Assembly: GCA_024233875.1 (NCBI GenBank)
Contig: JACKPB010000001.1
Location: 1-64,000 of the forward strand
Source: Leptospiraceae bacterium
Lineage (GTDB): Bacteria; Spirochaetota; Leptospiria; Leptospirales; Leptospiraceae
Reading direction: 5' to 3'
Length of the DNA stretch: 64,000 bases
Position 1 is the stretch's first letter. Each line of letters begins with the position of its first letter. The notes under the pieces were generated by a model that was not told the origin of the DNA, made no database searches, and was given only the letters and a program-made list of their open reading frames with translations. The position numbers were made by a program, and so were the translations under genes. Shown here piece after piece: positions 43,211-53,523 of the stretch.

Positions 43211-44995
43211 TTACGATTCAGAATTCTTAGGTACTCTTAATTTTTTGAATCGATGATAAAGAAGATACATTCCAAAGAGATCTAAAAACCCCCAGACAAG
43301 AGCGTCTCCATACTTCACATAAAATGTAGGTTCGGAACGTATCACATCTACCTGAGAAGAATAGACTGCCGGAGCATAGATGTCTGTATATTTGTCATTG
43401 ACTACCTGTCCTAAGTGGTTTACAAATACTGAAGTACCCGAATTGGTGGATCGAACCATCCAACGTCTGTATTCGATAGAACGGATTCTTGCCAGTTCCA
43501 AATGCTGAAATGATTCTACACTTTTTCCATACCATTTATCATTTGTGATATTTATGATAAAGTCAGGGTTACCATTTTTTCCAAATTTTCGAACAAACTC
43601 GGGTAAGATCACCTCATAGCAGATCAGAGGAAGAAATTTTCCTTTTTCTACTGTGGAGAGATGGATGGGTTCGTAGTATTCCCGAACTGCTTTCAAATTC
43701 ATAAAATTTGTATCACCCAACCTGAGATGAGATTTGTTGAATGCAGGACTTTTTACTGAAGGTTGAAAGTACGGAAGTAAATTCTGTTCTTTCCCCGGGA
43801 AAAACTTAGCTACCTGAGGGATGAGATCATATAGAAATGGAATCTTGTCCCCGAGAGGGATGTACTCACCGAAAGCAAGAAGAAAGGATTTTCGATAGAA
43901 ACCTTTCCTATCTCCATTCGGATCGTAGATAGCAGAGTTATTGTAAAAGATTTGATCCCTTCGACTGATGGAATCGTTCAAAAATCCGGAATCCAATTCA
44001 TTGAAATATACATTGGATTTGAAACGATTGGCCAGTAAAAAGATCAGGGCTTCGAATCTCGGACTGTAAGAACGATTGAATAAATTGTTTGCTTTGATGT
44101 CATTTGCCGAGAGGAAAGGGACTGCCGACTCGGGTAGTACGATGATGTCGGGAGAAGTTTTTTCTCCTTCTTCGATAGCCATTCTCTCTATTCCTTTCAT
44201 TACATCATCGAGGGTTTGGGCTATGCTTCTTCCATCCCTAAACTCTAAAGGTGCATCCGGTTGGATCATCATCACTTCGACTGAATCTTCGGGTTTGTAC
44301 CCATTCCATTTTTGAAAAAGTAAGTATCCCGAGAGAAAGAAGAATAGTAAAGCTGAGAGATAAGGTAAAGAAAATCTTAAGAAGAGATTGAATCTTCTAT
44401 TTTTGTAGTACGGTAAATTTGAAATTATCTTAAATAGGGAAAAAGAAACCAGCATGACAAGAATACTGAGTCCGTAGACACCGATGTATTCGATGTTTTG
44501 GGCAAGAAATGAATTTCCAGCCAAAAGATTTCCGAAGTACCAGGGGAAAGTTTGAAACCCGGTAAACTCAGCAAACAGCATAGCAAATGCTGCGATAGGT
44601 GCCATTTGCTTTCCAATCTTCCTCCGGAGATAGCTGAAGATCATTAAGAAGATCCCGAATCGAACATTTGTTGTAAAACTATATCCAATAAATAAAAGAA
44701 ATGCGATCGGAGCCGGGAATCCCCCGAAGACAGTAAAGAGATGCACAATCCAGTAATAAGAAAAGAGGCTTACGAACACACCTGCCCAGGTCCCATGCCA
44801 GAAAAGTTTCTTATAAGACGTTCTGTATCTCTTTTCCAGGAGGAAAAGAGACCAGGGAGCAATCCATACGAAATGTGTGAATTGATATGGGAGAAAGGCA
44901 AGTGTCGAAAAAATCCCCAACCAGAGATAGCATAGGATGGGGAAAAATTTCGATGTTTGTAGCTTCTGAAAAGAGTTTTTCAGTAAATCCTGCAT
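43211..44995 (-). CDS. lnt: Apolipoprotein N-acyltransferase
   Basis: 594 residues: about seven hydrophobic helices in the first ~240 residues, then the nitrilase domain with the catalytic set Glu (VLPESAVPF), Lys (FYRKSFLLAFGEYIP) and Cys (PLICYEVILPE). It adds the third acyl chain to lipoproteins in the inner membrane, fitting the lipoproteins encoded elsewhere in this window. It follows gpmI by 7 bp on the minus strand. Confidence 0.93.
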   Translation of the reverse strand: MQDLLKNSFQKLQTSKFFPILCYLWLGIFSTLAFLPYQFTHFVWIAPWSLFLLEKRYRTSYKKLFWHGTWAGVFVSLFSYYWIVHLFTVFGGFPAPIAFLLFIGYSFTTNVRFGIFLMIFSYLRRKIGKQMAPIAAFAMLFAEFTGFQTFPWYFGNLLAGNSFLAQNIEYIGVYGLSILVMLVSFSLFKIISNLPYYKNRRFNLFLRFSLPYLSALLFFFLSGYLLFQKWNGYKPEDSVEVMMIQPDAPLEFRDGRSIAQTLDDVMKGIERMAIEEGEKTSPDIIVLPESAVPFLSANDIKANNLFNRSYSPRFEALIFLLANRFKSNVYFNELDSGFLNDSISRRDQIFYNNSAIYDPNGDRKGFYRKSFLLAFGEYIPLGDKIPFLYDLIPQVAKFFPGKEQNLLPYFQPSVKSPAFNKSHLRLGDTNFMNLKAVREYYEPIHLSTVEKGKFLPLICYEVILPEFVRKFGKNGNPDFIINITNDKWYGKSVESFQHLELARIRSIEYRRWMVRSTNSGTSVFVNHLGQVVNDKYTDIYAPAVYSSQVDVIRSEPTFYVKYGDALVWGFLDLFGMYLLYHRFKKLRVPKNSES

Positions 44996-45002
44996 ATTTT
45001 TC

Positions 45003-46649
45003 TTAGCTGTTTCTTTGAATCAGGCTCGGATGATATCCTTCCGGAGCTTCAAAACCCAAAAGATCCAAAACAGTAGAAGCAATATTGGCAAGACCGGGTT
45101 TTTCTATAGATTGATTCAGAGAAAAGCGTTTTCCCGAATCATAGAGACAGAGGTTTACAGGATTTAGGGTATGACTTGTCTTCGGGACGGGCTTGTCTCC
45201 GGAACGTGATACATTTCCTTTCTTGTCCAATTGGTACATCTCATCTGCATTTCCATGGTCGGCAGTGATGAGCATCACACCTCCTGCTTCTTCGATTGCT
45301 TTTTGTAGTCTGGTGATACAGGTATCGAGATAATTGAGTCCCTGAACTGTCGCATCAAAGTTTCCTGTATGACCGACCATGTCACCATTGGCATAATTCA
45401 CTCTGAGGAAAGTATACTTTTTCGATTCGATGGCACGGATCAATTCATCTGTAATCTCTCCGGCTTTCATTTCGGGTTTTTGATCAAAGGGTATTATGTC
45501 CGAAGGAATCTCTTTGTAGGTTTCAGTGTTTTTGTCAAATTGACCGCTTCTATTTCCATTCCAGAAAAACGTCACATGACCGTACTTTTGAGTTTCGGAA
45601 ATTGCATATTGAGAAATTCCATTTTTCGCCATGTATTCACCGAGAGTTCGATCGATGGCTGGTGGAGTGACCAGGTAATTTTTGGGTATCTTAAGATCTC
45701 CGTCATACTGCATCATACCGGCAAAATACACTTCGGGAAAATTCTTTCTCTCAAAAGTATTCAAATCTTTTTCTGTAAAGGCTCTCGAAATCTCAATTGC
45801 CCGATCCCCTCTGAAGTTGTAAAAAACCACAGAATCTCCATCCACTATCTTTCCTGAAGGTGTTCCCTCTTTTCCAACTACAAATCCGGGTAGGTATTGG
45901 TCGATTACTTTGGGATCTTCTTTTCTGAAGGTTTCAATGGCTTCTTTTGCAGAAGAGAAGATTCTTCCTTCTCCCCTGACATGAATATCCCAACCCCGTT
46001 CTATCATTTTCCAGTCAGCTTCATATCTATCCATAGTGATTGTCATTCGGCCCCCACCGGAGGCTATTTCAATATCCTTTCCGGATTTTCTCAATGAGTC
46101 TAGATACTCTTCGAAGGGTTCTACATACTCCAAAGCTGATTTCTCGGGAACATCCCTTCCATCCAGTAAGATATGGATACGAATACGTGATACATTTTCC
46201 TTTAGAGCTCGATCTATCATCGCTTTGAGATGATCGTTGTGACTGTGAACATTTCCATCAGAAAAGAGACCGATGAAATGTAGGGTGGATTTTTTATTTA
46301 CAGTATTGGAAATAAGTTCTTTCCAAATATTACCTTCAAACATTTCACCCGAATCGATCGAATTGCTCACTAATTTCGCTCCCTGATCAAAAATTCTTCC
46401 ACAGCCGAGAACATTGTGACCGACTTCAGAGTTTCCCATATCTTCATCAGATGGCATTCCCACTGCTTTTCCATGAGCACTGATCTGTAGGGTAGGATGG
46501 TTTGCCCACAAACCTTTGAGAGAGGGCATATTGGCAGCTTCTACAGCATTTCCGAAGTTTTTATCTTTTGGGGTATATCCAACACCATCCAGGATGACTA
46601 AAAGTACACGGTCTACTGGGGTTGAGTTTGCTTTTTTGGTTAGCTTCAT
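45003..46649 (-). CDS. gpmI: 2,3-bisphosphoglycerate-independent phosphoglycerate mutase
   Basis: 548 residues, family length ~510-550. Seen: LVILDGVGY metal site, catalytic Ser in MGNSEVGHNVLG, HIHLLLDGRDVPEKSA-type segment (RIHILLDGRDVP), NYANGDMVGHTG and ITADHGNAD. It interconverts 3- and 2-phosphoglycerate in glycolysis with Mn. It heads the two-gene operon with lnt. Confidence 0.95.
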   Translation of the reverse strand: MKLTKKANSTPVDRVLLVILDGVGYTPKDKNFGNAVEAANMPSLKGLWANHPTLQISAHGKAVGMPSDEDMGNSEVGHNVLGCGRIFDQGAKLVSNSIDSGEMFEGNIWKELISNTVNKKSTLHFIGLFSDGNVHSHNDHLKAMIDRALKENVSRIRIHILLDGRDVPEKSALEYVEPFEEYLDSLRKSGKDIEIASGGGRMTITMDRYEADWKMIERGWDIHVRGEGRIFSSAKEAIETFRKEDPKVIDQYLPGFVVGKEGTPSGKIVDGDSVVFYNFRGDRAIEISRAFTEKDLNTFERKNFPEVYFAGMMQYDGDLKIPKNYLVTPPAIDRTLGEYMAKNGISQYAISETQKYGHVTFFWNGNRSGQFDKNTETYKEIPSDIIPFDQKPEMKAGEITDELIRAIESKKYTFLRVNYANGDMVGHTGNFDATVQGLNYLDTCITRLQKAIEEAGGVMLITADHGNADEMYQLDKKGNVSRSGDKPVPKTSHTLNPVNLCLYDSGKRFSLNQSIEKPGLANIASTVLDLLGFEAPEGYHPSLIQRNS

Positions 46650-46705
46650 TTGTAATTCCTATTCTATAAAATCTTGGTAGTCTTCAATTCCCCGGTGGGG
46701 AGGAG

Positions 46706-46734
46706 AAAACCCCGATCTTTTGGTTCGGGGTTTT
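46706..46734. terminator. Bidirectional terminator-like hairpin
   Basis: AAAACCCCGA (46706-46715) pairs with TCGGGGTTTT (46725-46734) around a 9-nt loop. Runs of A on one side and T on the other make it work in both directions. It lies about 65 bp beyond the stop of the minus-strand EamA gene and upstream of gpmI. Confidence 0.75.
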
Positions 46735-46797
46735 TCAATGATAGTCTTTTTAGAAAGGAATAGATCAGAAAGTAATTTTCAAAAAAAAGCTAAAAAA

Positions 46798-47844
46798 TTA
46801 TTTTCCAGCGGCGGATTGTTGTTTTTTCAGGTTTTCTACACTGATTCCCAAAACCCAAAGGGTCACCAGAAAAACTCCTATCACCTGATTGATTTCCAGT
46901 TTTTCGTTTATGAATATGAAAGCCATAATGGTTGTGATCGCCGGACCTGTGGCACCGATCACAGCAGCCAGGGCAGGACCCACAATCGGAACTCCAAAAT
47001 TATTCAAGAGATAAGCTCCCAGAGTAGTAGCGGCCAGGCAAACCGATCCAATCCATACAGATGGCCAATTCCCCTCGGCTACCTGATAGTCGAGGAAAGG
47101 GATGATGAGAATCCCGAGAAGGAAGACTACAGCAAAAGAAAGGATGGAGAAAGGAGCAGGATGCATTCTCGCCTGCTTGATCATGATCACATAGCAGGCA
47201 AACATGATTCCGGAAAATGCTCCGGAAAGTGCACCCACCATAAAATTAGAATCTCCTCTCGGAGTGAAATTGGCCGGTGGAATGGTAAGGAAGCCACCAA
47301 TATAAATTGTGATCATTGCAAACACCAGGGTCAGACCGGGGGTTTCTTTGAAGAAAATCCACATGATCATAATTGTAATCGTAGGATAAATGAAAAATAT
47401 TGTAGTTGCTACACCCGCAGGAATCATTCCCAGAGAGAGATAGATAGTAAAGAAGGAGGAAAACAAAAAGACTCCACTGAGTAAGGTAGCAATCAGACGA
47501 TTTTTGTTTTCAGGTTTTAGCAAATCCTTGAGATCACGGAAGGAGTTTTTGTAAATTCTTGGAGCAACAATAAAAGTCATGATGGGAAGAACAATGCTCA
47601 TCCTGAGAACCAGGATCAGAATAGAATTGGAAAAGCTGGGCGAGATGAATCCTCCTGTCTCCCAAACTCCCAAAATTACTTTCTTACTCAAAATCACTTT
47701 AGTGATGATGTTCTGAATTGACATAATCAATGATGAAATCAGAAGTAAAATGAGACCCTGTTTGAAGCTCATCATCGCTTGAGTGGATGTGTTTGTGACA
47801 GGTGGTGGTGTGGGGGCTTGATCTTCCGGTTTAGTATTAGACAT
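46798..47844 (-). CDS. EamA/DMT-superfamily transporter
   Basis: 348 residues with ten hydrophobic helices and two EamA halves (GMIPAGVATTIFFIYPTITI and PALAAVIGATGPAITTIMAFIFINE). A hydrophilic Pro-rich N terminus precedes helix 1. Members export or import amino acids, nucleosides or drugs; no substrate can be read. It is an independent unit ending at the hairpin 46706-46734. The long plus-strand frame on the opposite strand is a shadow. Confidence 0.85.
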   Translation of the reverse strand: MSNTKPEDQAPTPPPVTNTSTQAMMSFKQGLILLLISSLIMSIQNIITKVILSKKVILGVWETGGFISPSFSNSILILVLRMSIVLPIMTFIVAPRIYKNSFRDLKDLLKPENKNRLIATLLSGVFLFSSFFTIYLSLGMIPAGVATTIFFIYPTITIMIMWIFFKETPGLTLVFAMITIYIGGFLTIPPANFTPRGDSNFMVGALSGAFSGIMFACYVIMIKQARMHPAPFSILSFAVVFLLGILIIPFLDYQVAEGNWPSVWIGSVCLAATTLGAYLLNNFGVPIVGPALAAVIGATGPAITTIMAFIFINEKLEINQVIGVFLVTLWVLGISVENLKKQQSAAGK

Positions 47845-48223
47845 TCATTTTTCCTTATCCCAAAAGGCAGAAAATTGATGGGTACAAGATTCTTTTCCTT
47901 TCTTTAATTTTAACGGAGTTTGGTTTCTATATGTTGAGGAAAATAATTATTATCTTACAGATTTTAAAAATCAATAGAAATTTTTTTCCTTTTTCAATGT
48001 TCCGGATAATTTTTTAGAGAAAATCATTCAGTAATAAAATTTAGTAAATCATTGGTATCTGCCAAAGAAAATTTTCACCGAAGTACTCTCTTCCTTATAG
48101 AAACAAATGGCATATAGTCAAACTATGACTTACATTGTCCTAAAATGAGTTATTTGTAAAACTTTTTTGGTGATATTTAGGAATTGGTTTACAATTCGTT
48201 AATAAATTTATTTTTGTAAATAT
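47845..48223. other. 380-bp divergent intergenic region
   Basis: AT-rich and without a gene. It must carry the promoters of the EamA gene (minus) and mnmH (plus). A short ATAGT-CAA-ACTAT dyad at about 48115-48127 could be an operator. No IPR copy is here. Confidence 0.4.
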
Positions 48224-49327
48224 ATGATTCACCCAAATTCATATCTTCCCATTGAAAAGGTTTGGGAAAACCTATCCGAGGATCCAGCTCACTTCATAGA
48301 TGTACGCAGTCCGTCTGAGTTTGCTCTCGACCACATCCCGGGTGCCATCAATCTTCCTGTTCTGAATGACAGAGAGAGGGAGATCGTTGGAACAATTTAT
48401 AAAGAAGACTCAGGAAAAGCAAAGCGGTTGGGTGCCAGACTAATCTCAGCCAATATTTCCAAGATCCTTATAGATATCGAATCCATTTATTTGAAAGACA
48501 AAGACTCAGGGGTTCGGTCTCCCCGATTTCTAATCTATTGCTGGAGGGGTGGAATGAGATCCGGATCACTCTATACAGTCATGGAAATGATAGGGTATAG
48601 GGTTCAATTATTGGATAAAGGCTATAAGTCGTATCGTTCCTGGGTCAATTCCTATCTCCAAGATGGGTATCTCCCCGAATTTTTAGTACTACACGGACCG
48701 AGCGGAAGTGGAAAAACAGAAATTTTAGAAAGGTTTTCACAAAAAAGTATTCCGGTTTTGAATTTGGAATCTTTAGCGAATCACAAAGGTTCGGTCTTAG
48801 GAAGGCATATTTCAGAAGGTCAACCCTCCCAGAAATTTTTTGAAACCAAATTGGTCGAAGTTCTCAGGAGGTTCCAAAATGAAAAATTTCTCTGGATTGA
48901 AGGTGAAAGTAGGAAAATAGGCAGTTTGACTTTGCCTCCGCGGATTTATGAAGGGATTCAAAATGGGAAGAAGTTTTGGGTAGAAATTTCAAGGGAAGAA
49001 AGGGCGAAACGTCTTGCAAAAGAATACAATTTCCCACCGGATGTAATTCGACCCAGGATTGAATTAATTAAGAGGTATATGAAATCTGAGGTCTATGAGG
49101 AAATCGTAAAAGAACTGGATTCGAATCAATATGAATCGGTTGCCGGTCTTCTTTTGAAGGAGTACTACGATCCCCTTTATCTCTCATTAAAAAATAAATA
49201 TTCCCATGGAGCATGGAATTTAGGTGGAGAATCCATTGAGGATCTTATTGAAGAATTAGAAGCTATTTACATGGATTTCTTACCTGAGAAAAACCAATTA
49301 ATCAATAAAGGATATTCAGATGAATGA
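48224..49327 (+). CDS. mnmH: tRNA 2-selenouridine synthase
   Basis: 367 residues. N-terminal rhodanese domain with FIDVRSPSEFALDHIPGA and active-site Cys in YCWRGGMRS; P-loop domain with VLHGPSGSGKTE. It geranylates and selenates 2-thiouridine at the tRNA wobble position using selenophosphate. The ATG overlaps nothing upstream; the 3' end overlaps cmk by 8 bp. No selD is in the window. Confidence 0.9.
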   Translation: MIHPNSYLPIEKVWENLSEDPAHFIDVRSPSEFALDHIPGAINLPVLNDREREIVGTIYKEDSGKAKRLGARLISANISKILIDIESIYLKDKDSGVRSPRFLIYCWRGGMRSGSLYTVMEMIGYRVQLLDKGYKSYRSWVNSYLQDGYLPEFLVLHGPSGSGKTEILERFSQKSIPVLNLESLANHKGSVLGRHISEGQPSQKFFETKLVEVLRRFQNEKFLWIEGESRKIGSLTLPPRIYEGIQNGKKFWVEISREERAKRLAKEYNFPPDVIRPRIELIKRYMKSEVYEEIVKELDSNQYESVAGLLLKEYYDPLYLSLKNKYSHGAWNLGGESIEDLIEELEAIYMDFLPEKNQLINKGYSDE

Positions 49328-50006
49328 AAATATCATCGCTATAGATGGACCTGCCGGTTCGGGCAAAAGTTCTGTAGCCAGAGAAATCGCACAGAGATCA
49401 ACCTATCAATACTTCGATTCAGGTGCTTACTATCGTGCTGTAACACTTTATTTTATGAAACGGCATGAAGAATTGGGAGGAAAGGGAAAATTTTATGATT
49501 TCTTAAATCATTATGAATTCTTAAATAAATTAAATAGTATTCAACTTTCTGCGACTCTCCAAAAAAAATCAGAAAATTTGATATTTTTGGGACAGGAAGA
49601 TGTCACAATCGAGATTCGTCACCCGGAAGTCACCGGGAACATTAAGTATCTGGCACCCTACAGGGAGGTTAGAGACTTCATCAATGCCAATCTTATCGAG
49701 CTGGCTAGGGTGAATCGACTCATAATGGATGGTCGCGACATTGGAACGGAAGTATTTCCCGATGCAAAATTCAAATTTTTCCTCACAGCGGATGCAAAAA
49801 TCCGCGCCAGACGCCGTTGGGATGAATTAAAAGAGCAGGGAATTGATACAGATTACGAAAAATTACTAGAAGAAATACAAAAAAGAGACGAATCTGATCA
49901 AAATCGAAAAATTGCTCCTTTAAAACAGGCAGAAGATGCTTTCTTAATTGACACATCTAATCTATCAAAAAATGTTGTAATTAATATGATCCTGTCCAGA
50001 ATCTAA
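49320..50006 (+). CDS. cmk: Cytidylate kinase
   Basis: 228 residues with P-loop AIDGPAGSGKSS, DSGAYYRAVT, and MDGRDIGTEVFPDA. It phosphorylates CMP/dCMP. It precedes rpsA, a gene order seen in many bacteria. Confidence 0.94.
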   Translation: MNENIIAIDGPAGSGKSSVAREIAQRSTYQYFDSGAYYRAVTLYFMKRHEELGGKGKFYDFLNHYEFLNKLNSIQLSATLQKKSENLIFLGQEDVTIEIRHPEVTGNIKYLAPYREVRDFINANLIELARVNRLIMDGRDIGTEVFPDAKFKFFLTADAKIRARRRWDELKEQGIDTDYEKLLEEIQKRDESDQNRKIAPLKQAEDAFLIDTSNLSKNVVINMILSRI

Positions 50007-50056
50007 AGTACTTTTTTTAGGTTCAGGGCAAATTTAAGTATATTTCCTGGTTAACA

Positions 50057-51742
50057 TTGAATTCACAAGCTAATCCCAACAACAAGAGTTCACTTCTATT
50101 TGAGTCAGCCTTAGAGGCTGAAGAGCGCAATATTCGAAAAGGCGAGATTATCAACGCAATCGTTTTGGATGTAATAGAGCAGAGAGTTTATATAGATCTT
50201 CGGGCAAAATCAGACGGTTTCGTTCCTTTATCGGAATTCGGTGGAGAGATCCCCGAAGTAAGAAGTCAGATAGCCGTAGTCGTGAAAGCGAAAGAAAGCG
50301 ACAATGATTCCGAAGTTTATGTATGTTCGAAGACTGAAGCAGATGTTCGTAGAGGTTGGGAAACCATAAAGGAAGCTTATCACAAAAACCTCCAGGTCAG
50401 TGGTAAGATCGAATCTGAAGAGAAAGGTAAAGGCTTCATAGTCAATGTTGAAGGTGTCAAGCTCTTTCTCCCTGCATCTCAATTGGGAATGCGTTATTCC
50501 AATATAGATGAACTCAGAAGTCAGGTTCTTGATTTTAAAATCATTAAATTGAACGACAAGGGACGCTCCGGTCTGGTTTCCCGCAGAAAGTTGATCGAAG
50601 AAATCAACAAAGAAAAATGGGATGAACTGATCAAAGAGATCAAGGTAGGCGACAAAGTGAAAGCTGTCGTTTCCAAGATCGCTAGCTTCGGTGTCTTCTG
50701 CAATGTCATGGGTATCGAAGGTCTTCTCAGACAAAATGATATTTCTTATAAAAAATACGCACCTTTCAAGCACTACTTTCATATTGGTCAGGAAGTAGAG
50801 CTGGTTGTTCTGGAAATCGATCCCGGTAACAATCGACTTGGTCTGGGTATCAAGCAAATGTATGAAGATCCATGGATTTGGGCTGGAAGAGAGCTCGAAA
50901 AAGACATGGTAGTTAGAGGAATTGTAACTTCCCTAACAAATTTTGGAGCCTTTGTTGAATTGAAGGAAGGACTTGAGGGATTGATTCACTCCTCTGAGCT
51001 TTCTTGGGCAAAGAAACCTCCGCATCCTAAAGAAATCTTAAAAAAAGGTCAGGAAGTTGATTCTGTAGTTCTGGACATTGACCTGGACCGCAAGCGTCTT
51101 TCTCTCGGACTCAAACAACTCTTACCGAACCCCTGGGACAATCTAACCTCAGAAGTTCGAAGAGGAAATGAACTGGAAGGAAAGATCACCGGAATCACTA
51201 AATACGGTGCCTTCGTTGAAGTTGAGAAAGGGATTGAAGGTCTCATCCACATAGGTGACATCACCTGGGATGAAAAAGTCAAAGACCCAACCAGTCTTCT
51301 CAAAAAAGGTCAGGTAGTCAAGTACCAGATTTTGGATGTAAACAAAGACACTCAAAGAATTTCCTGTGGACTCAAGCAATTGACAGAAAACCCCTATGAT
51401 GCTCTCAAGAAGAAATATCCTTCCGGAGTCATTGTAGAAGGTAAGATCAAGAGCATTGTTACCTTCGGTATCTTCTTGGAAATCGAACCTGGTTACGAGG
51501 GATTGATTCACATTTCTCAGATTCCTGATGGAAAAAATGTCAAACTTGAAGAACTTTATAATGTTGGAGAAGTAGTTCGGGCAGTTGTTCTGAAAATAGA
51601 ACCCGAAGCTAAGAAGATTTCTCTATCTATTAAGGATTTTGATAAGGCGATCGAAAAAGAAGAAATGTCCAGATACATCAAACAGGACGATTCTCCTTCC
51701 AGTGGAAGTTTGGGAAGCTTTATCAATCTTCAAAATAAATAA
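50057..51742 (+). CDS. rpsA: 30S ribosomal protein S1
   Basis: 561 residues with six S1 domains; the later ones show the classical GIVTSLTNFGAFVELKEGLEGLIH and GKITGITKYGAFVEVEKGIEGLIH runs. It delivers mRNA to the 30S subunit. The start is TTG at 50057 with no clear Shine-Dalgarno, which is usual for rpsA genes because S1 controls its own translation. Next gene follows after 2 bp. Confidence 0.94.
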   Translation: MNSQANPNNKSSLLFESALEAEERNIRKGEIINAIVLDVIEQRVYIDLRAKSDGFVPLSEFGGEIPEVRSQIAVVVKAKESDNDSEVYVCSKTEADVRRGWETIKEAYHKNLQVSGKIESEEKGKGFIVNVEGVKLFLPASQLGMRYSNIDELRSQVLDFKIIKLNDKGRSGLVSRRKLIEEINKEKWDELIKEIKVGDKVKAVVSKIASFGVFCNVMGIEGLLRQNDISYKKYAPFKHYFHIGQEVELVVLEIDPGNNRLGLGIKQMYEDPWIWAGRELEKDMVVRGIVTSLTNFGAFVELKEGLEGLIHSSELSWAKKPPHPKEILKKGQEVDSVVLDIDLDRKRLSLGLKQLLPNPWDNLTSEVRRGNELEGKITGITKYGAFVEVEKGIEGLIHIGDITWDEKVKDPTSLLKKGQVVKYQILDVNKDTQRISCGLKQLTENPYDALKKKYPSGVIVEGKIKSIVTFGIFLEIEPGYEGLIHISQIPDGKNVKLEELYNVGEVVRAVVLKIEPEAKKISLSIKDFDKAIEKEEMSRYIKQDDSPSSGSLGSFINLQNK

Positions 51743-51744
51743 AC

Positions 51745-52497
51745 ATGAGCAAACCGGAAAGAAAAGGTTCACGCAATCCCAAAGAAAGGCCGGACTATAC
51801 GTTCCCTGAAGAGGAAGAAGTTCAGGGAACACCGGTAGAACTCTTTTTTATAAACATTGCAAAATTTATTGAGAAAAACAGACTCAGAGTTTTTGCGAGT
51901 GTTGCAGGAATTTTCATAGTATTGGGGGGAATTGTAGCCTTTGGTGAATACTCCCGATACAGAGAAGAACTGGCGACCCTAGAAGTTGAAAAATTAGAAA
52001 AGAAATTTACAAAATCCCCACCAACCGATGAGTCTCAGAAAATCAAAGAAATGGAAGACTTCTTAAAGGAGCATTCTGCTAAGAATGCAAACCTGAGAGT
52101 CTCCAAGCAATTGATAGATTCCTATGCAAAGAAAGAAGACTACAAAAATGCAGGATTCTATGCTGAAAAAATGTCAGGATTGATTTCTGAACCTCCCGAA
52201 GTAAGAGCTTATTTTCATTTCCTAGCCGCAAATTATTACGAAAACAATAAAGAACCAGAACTGGCTCTAAAACAATTCGAAAAAGCTTCTCTTCTGGTTT
52301 CTTCTAAGAAGGATATGGCTGTAATGAATGCTTGGATTTACTTTCACACCGGAAGATTGCAGTTTGACTCCGGAAAGAAAGAGGAGGCTCTTGGTAATTT
52401 CAAAAAAGTCTTAGAACTTGAATCAGATCATCGTTCTTATCTGGAACAACCACAGCAGATGTCCACTTATATGATCCTAAAGATAAACAAAGGTTGA
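51745..52497 (+). CDS. Membrane-anchored TPR protein (YfgM/TPR_21-like)
   Basis: 250 residues: a charged N terminus, one membrane helix at about 47-66 (VFASVAGIFIVLGGIVAFG), then helical repeats including YFHFLAANYYENNKEPELALKQF and WIYFHTGRLQFDSGKKEEAL. Topology matches YfgM-like ancillary subunits of the Sec translocon, but the assignment is by shape only. It is squeezed between rpsA (2 bp) and hisG (4 bp). Confidence 0.7.
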   Translation: MSKPERKGSRNPKERPDYTFPEEEEVQGTPVELFFINIAKFIEKNRLRVFASVAGIFIVLGGIVAFGEYSRYREELATLEVEKLEKKFTKSPPTDESQKIKEMEDFLKEHSAKNANLRVSKQLIDSYAKKEDYKNAGFYAEKMSGLISEPPEVRAYFHFLAANYYENNKEPELALKQFEKASLLVSSKKDMAVMNAWIYFHTGRLQFDSGKKEEALGNFKKVLELESDHRSYLEQPQQMSTYMILKINKG

Positions 52498-52501
52498 GTC
52501 C

Positions 52502-53119
52502 ATGCTAACTCTTGCCCTCCCTAAAGGTAGGTTAGCAGATGACAGCATTCAACTCCTAATTAGGAAAAACTGGCTAGAAGACAAACCGAACGACAAGAGC
52601 AAAGAGCTAAAGTTTCTGGACCCTTTGGGCAAACTCAACATTCTCCTTGTACGGGCTCAGGATGTTCCTACTTATGTAACAGGTCAGGCTGCCGATGCCG
52701 GAATCGTAGGATTCGATGTGATCAAAGAAGGAAATTATGATTTGGTCTATCCTCTTGATCTGGGAATAGGAAAGTGCAGGCTTTCTATAGCAGGCAATCC
52801 CGGATTTGATCTGAAGAAGCATCTTAGAAAACTCAGAGTAGCTACAAAATATCCGGGTATCACAAGAGAGTATTTTTTCTCTAAAGGCATGAGTTGTGAA
52901 ATCATCAAGCTCTATGGAAGCATTGAACTGGCTCCGCTCTGTGGACTGGCAGATTGTATCGTAGATATAGTCGAGTCAGGGGAGACCTTAAAAGCAAATG
53001 GATTGGTGGAGTATGAAACTATTCTTCAATCTTCAGCCAGATTGGTGATCAATCGCTCATCACTTTATACAGGTCGAAGTGAATTGATCCAATTGATCAA
53101 AGACTTAGAAATAAATTAA
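52502..53119 (+). CDS. hisG: ATP phosphoribosyltransferase, short form
   Basis: 205 residues: LALPKGRLADDS at the start, GIVGFDVIKE and CGLADCIVDIVESGETLKANGL with the PRPP site. The ACT-like regulatory domain of the long form is missing, so by family knowledge it should need HisZ, which is not in the window. It catalyses the first step of histidine synthesis. The 3' end overlaps that of the CheY-like gene by 4 bp. Confidence 0.93.
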   Translation: MLTLALPKGRLADDSIQLLIRKNWLEDKPNDKSKELKFLDPLGKLNILLVRAQDVPTYVTGQAADAGIVGFDVIKEGNYDLVYPLDLGIGKCRLSIAGNPGFDLKKHLRKLRVATKYPGITREYFFSKGMSCEIIKLYGSIELAPLCGLADCIVDIVESGETLKANGLVEYETILQSSARLVINRSSLYTGRSELIQLIKDLEIN

Positions 53120-53523
53120 CTCTTGAGAATCGCTGTGATTTTATCAGAAAGAACTTTTCTATCGTAGGGCTTCACTATATAGCCGTCTATTTTTAAGGAC
53201 AAAAGCTCTTTCACAGTCTCCGGGTCAGTCTTTCCCGTTTCCATGATAAACTTAGTGTTTGGAAGGAGGGGTTTGATCGCTTTGACAGTTTCTATCCCGT
53301 TCAACTCAGGCATCTCTACATCAATAAACATTATATCCGGCTTTATATCTAAAATCTTGATTGCTCTAACTGCTTCGCTTCCATCATTGGCCTCAGAAAT
53401 CACTTCAAATTTTTCTGATAATAAAAACTGCTTGAGATACATTCTCATTGATCTCGAATCATCAACAAGAATGACAGTATAGGGTTTGGATGTTTTCGGA
53501 TTGATTCCCAAATCAGATGACAT
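53116..53523 (-). CDS. Single-domain CheY-like response regulator
   Basis: 135 residues, receiver domain only: VILVDDSRSMRMYLKQFL, phospho-acceptor Asp in MFIDVEMPELNG, Thr in METGK, and Lys in YIVKPYD. It has a ~15-residue N-terminal extension. Such proteins act in chemotaxis or phosphorelays; no kinase is adjacent. It is convergent with hisG. Confidence 0.9.
   Translation of the reverse strand: MSSDLGINPKTSKPYTVILVDDSRSMRMYLKQFLLSEKFEVISEANDGSEAVRAIKILDIKPDIMFIDVEMPELNGIETVKAIKPLLPNTKFIMETGKTDPETVKELLSLKIDGYIVKPYDRKVLSDKITAILKS

Noticed and set aside
46720..47484. 254-codon open frame on the plus strand
   Set aside because: It is antisense to the EamA transporter gene, whose minus-strand product has clear membrane helices and family motifs; the plus-strand product is a low-complexity His/Ser/Arg-rich shadow.
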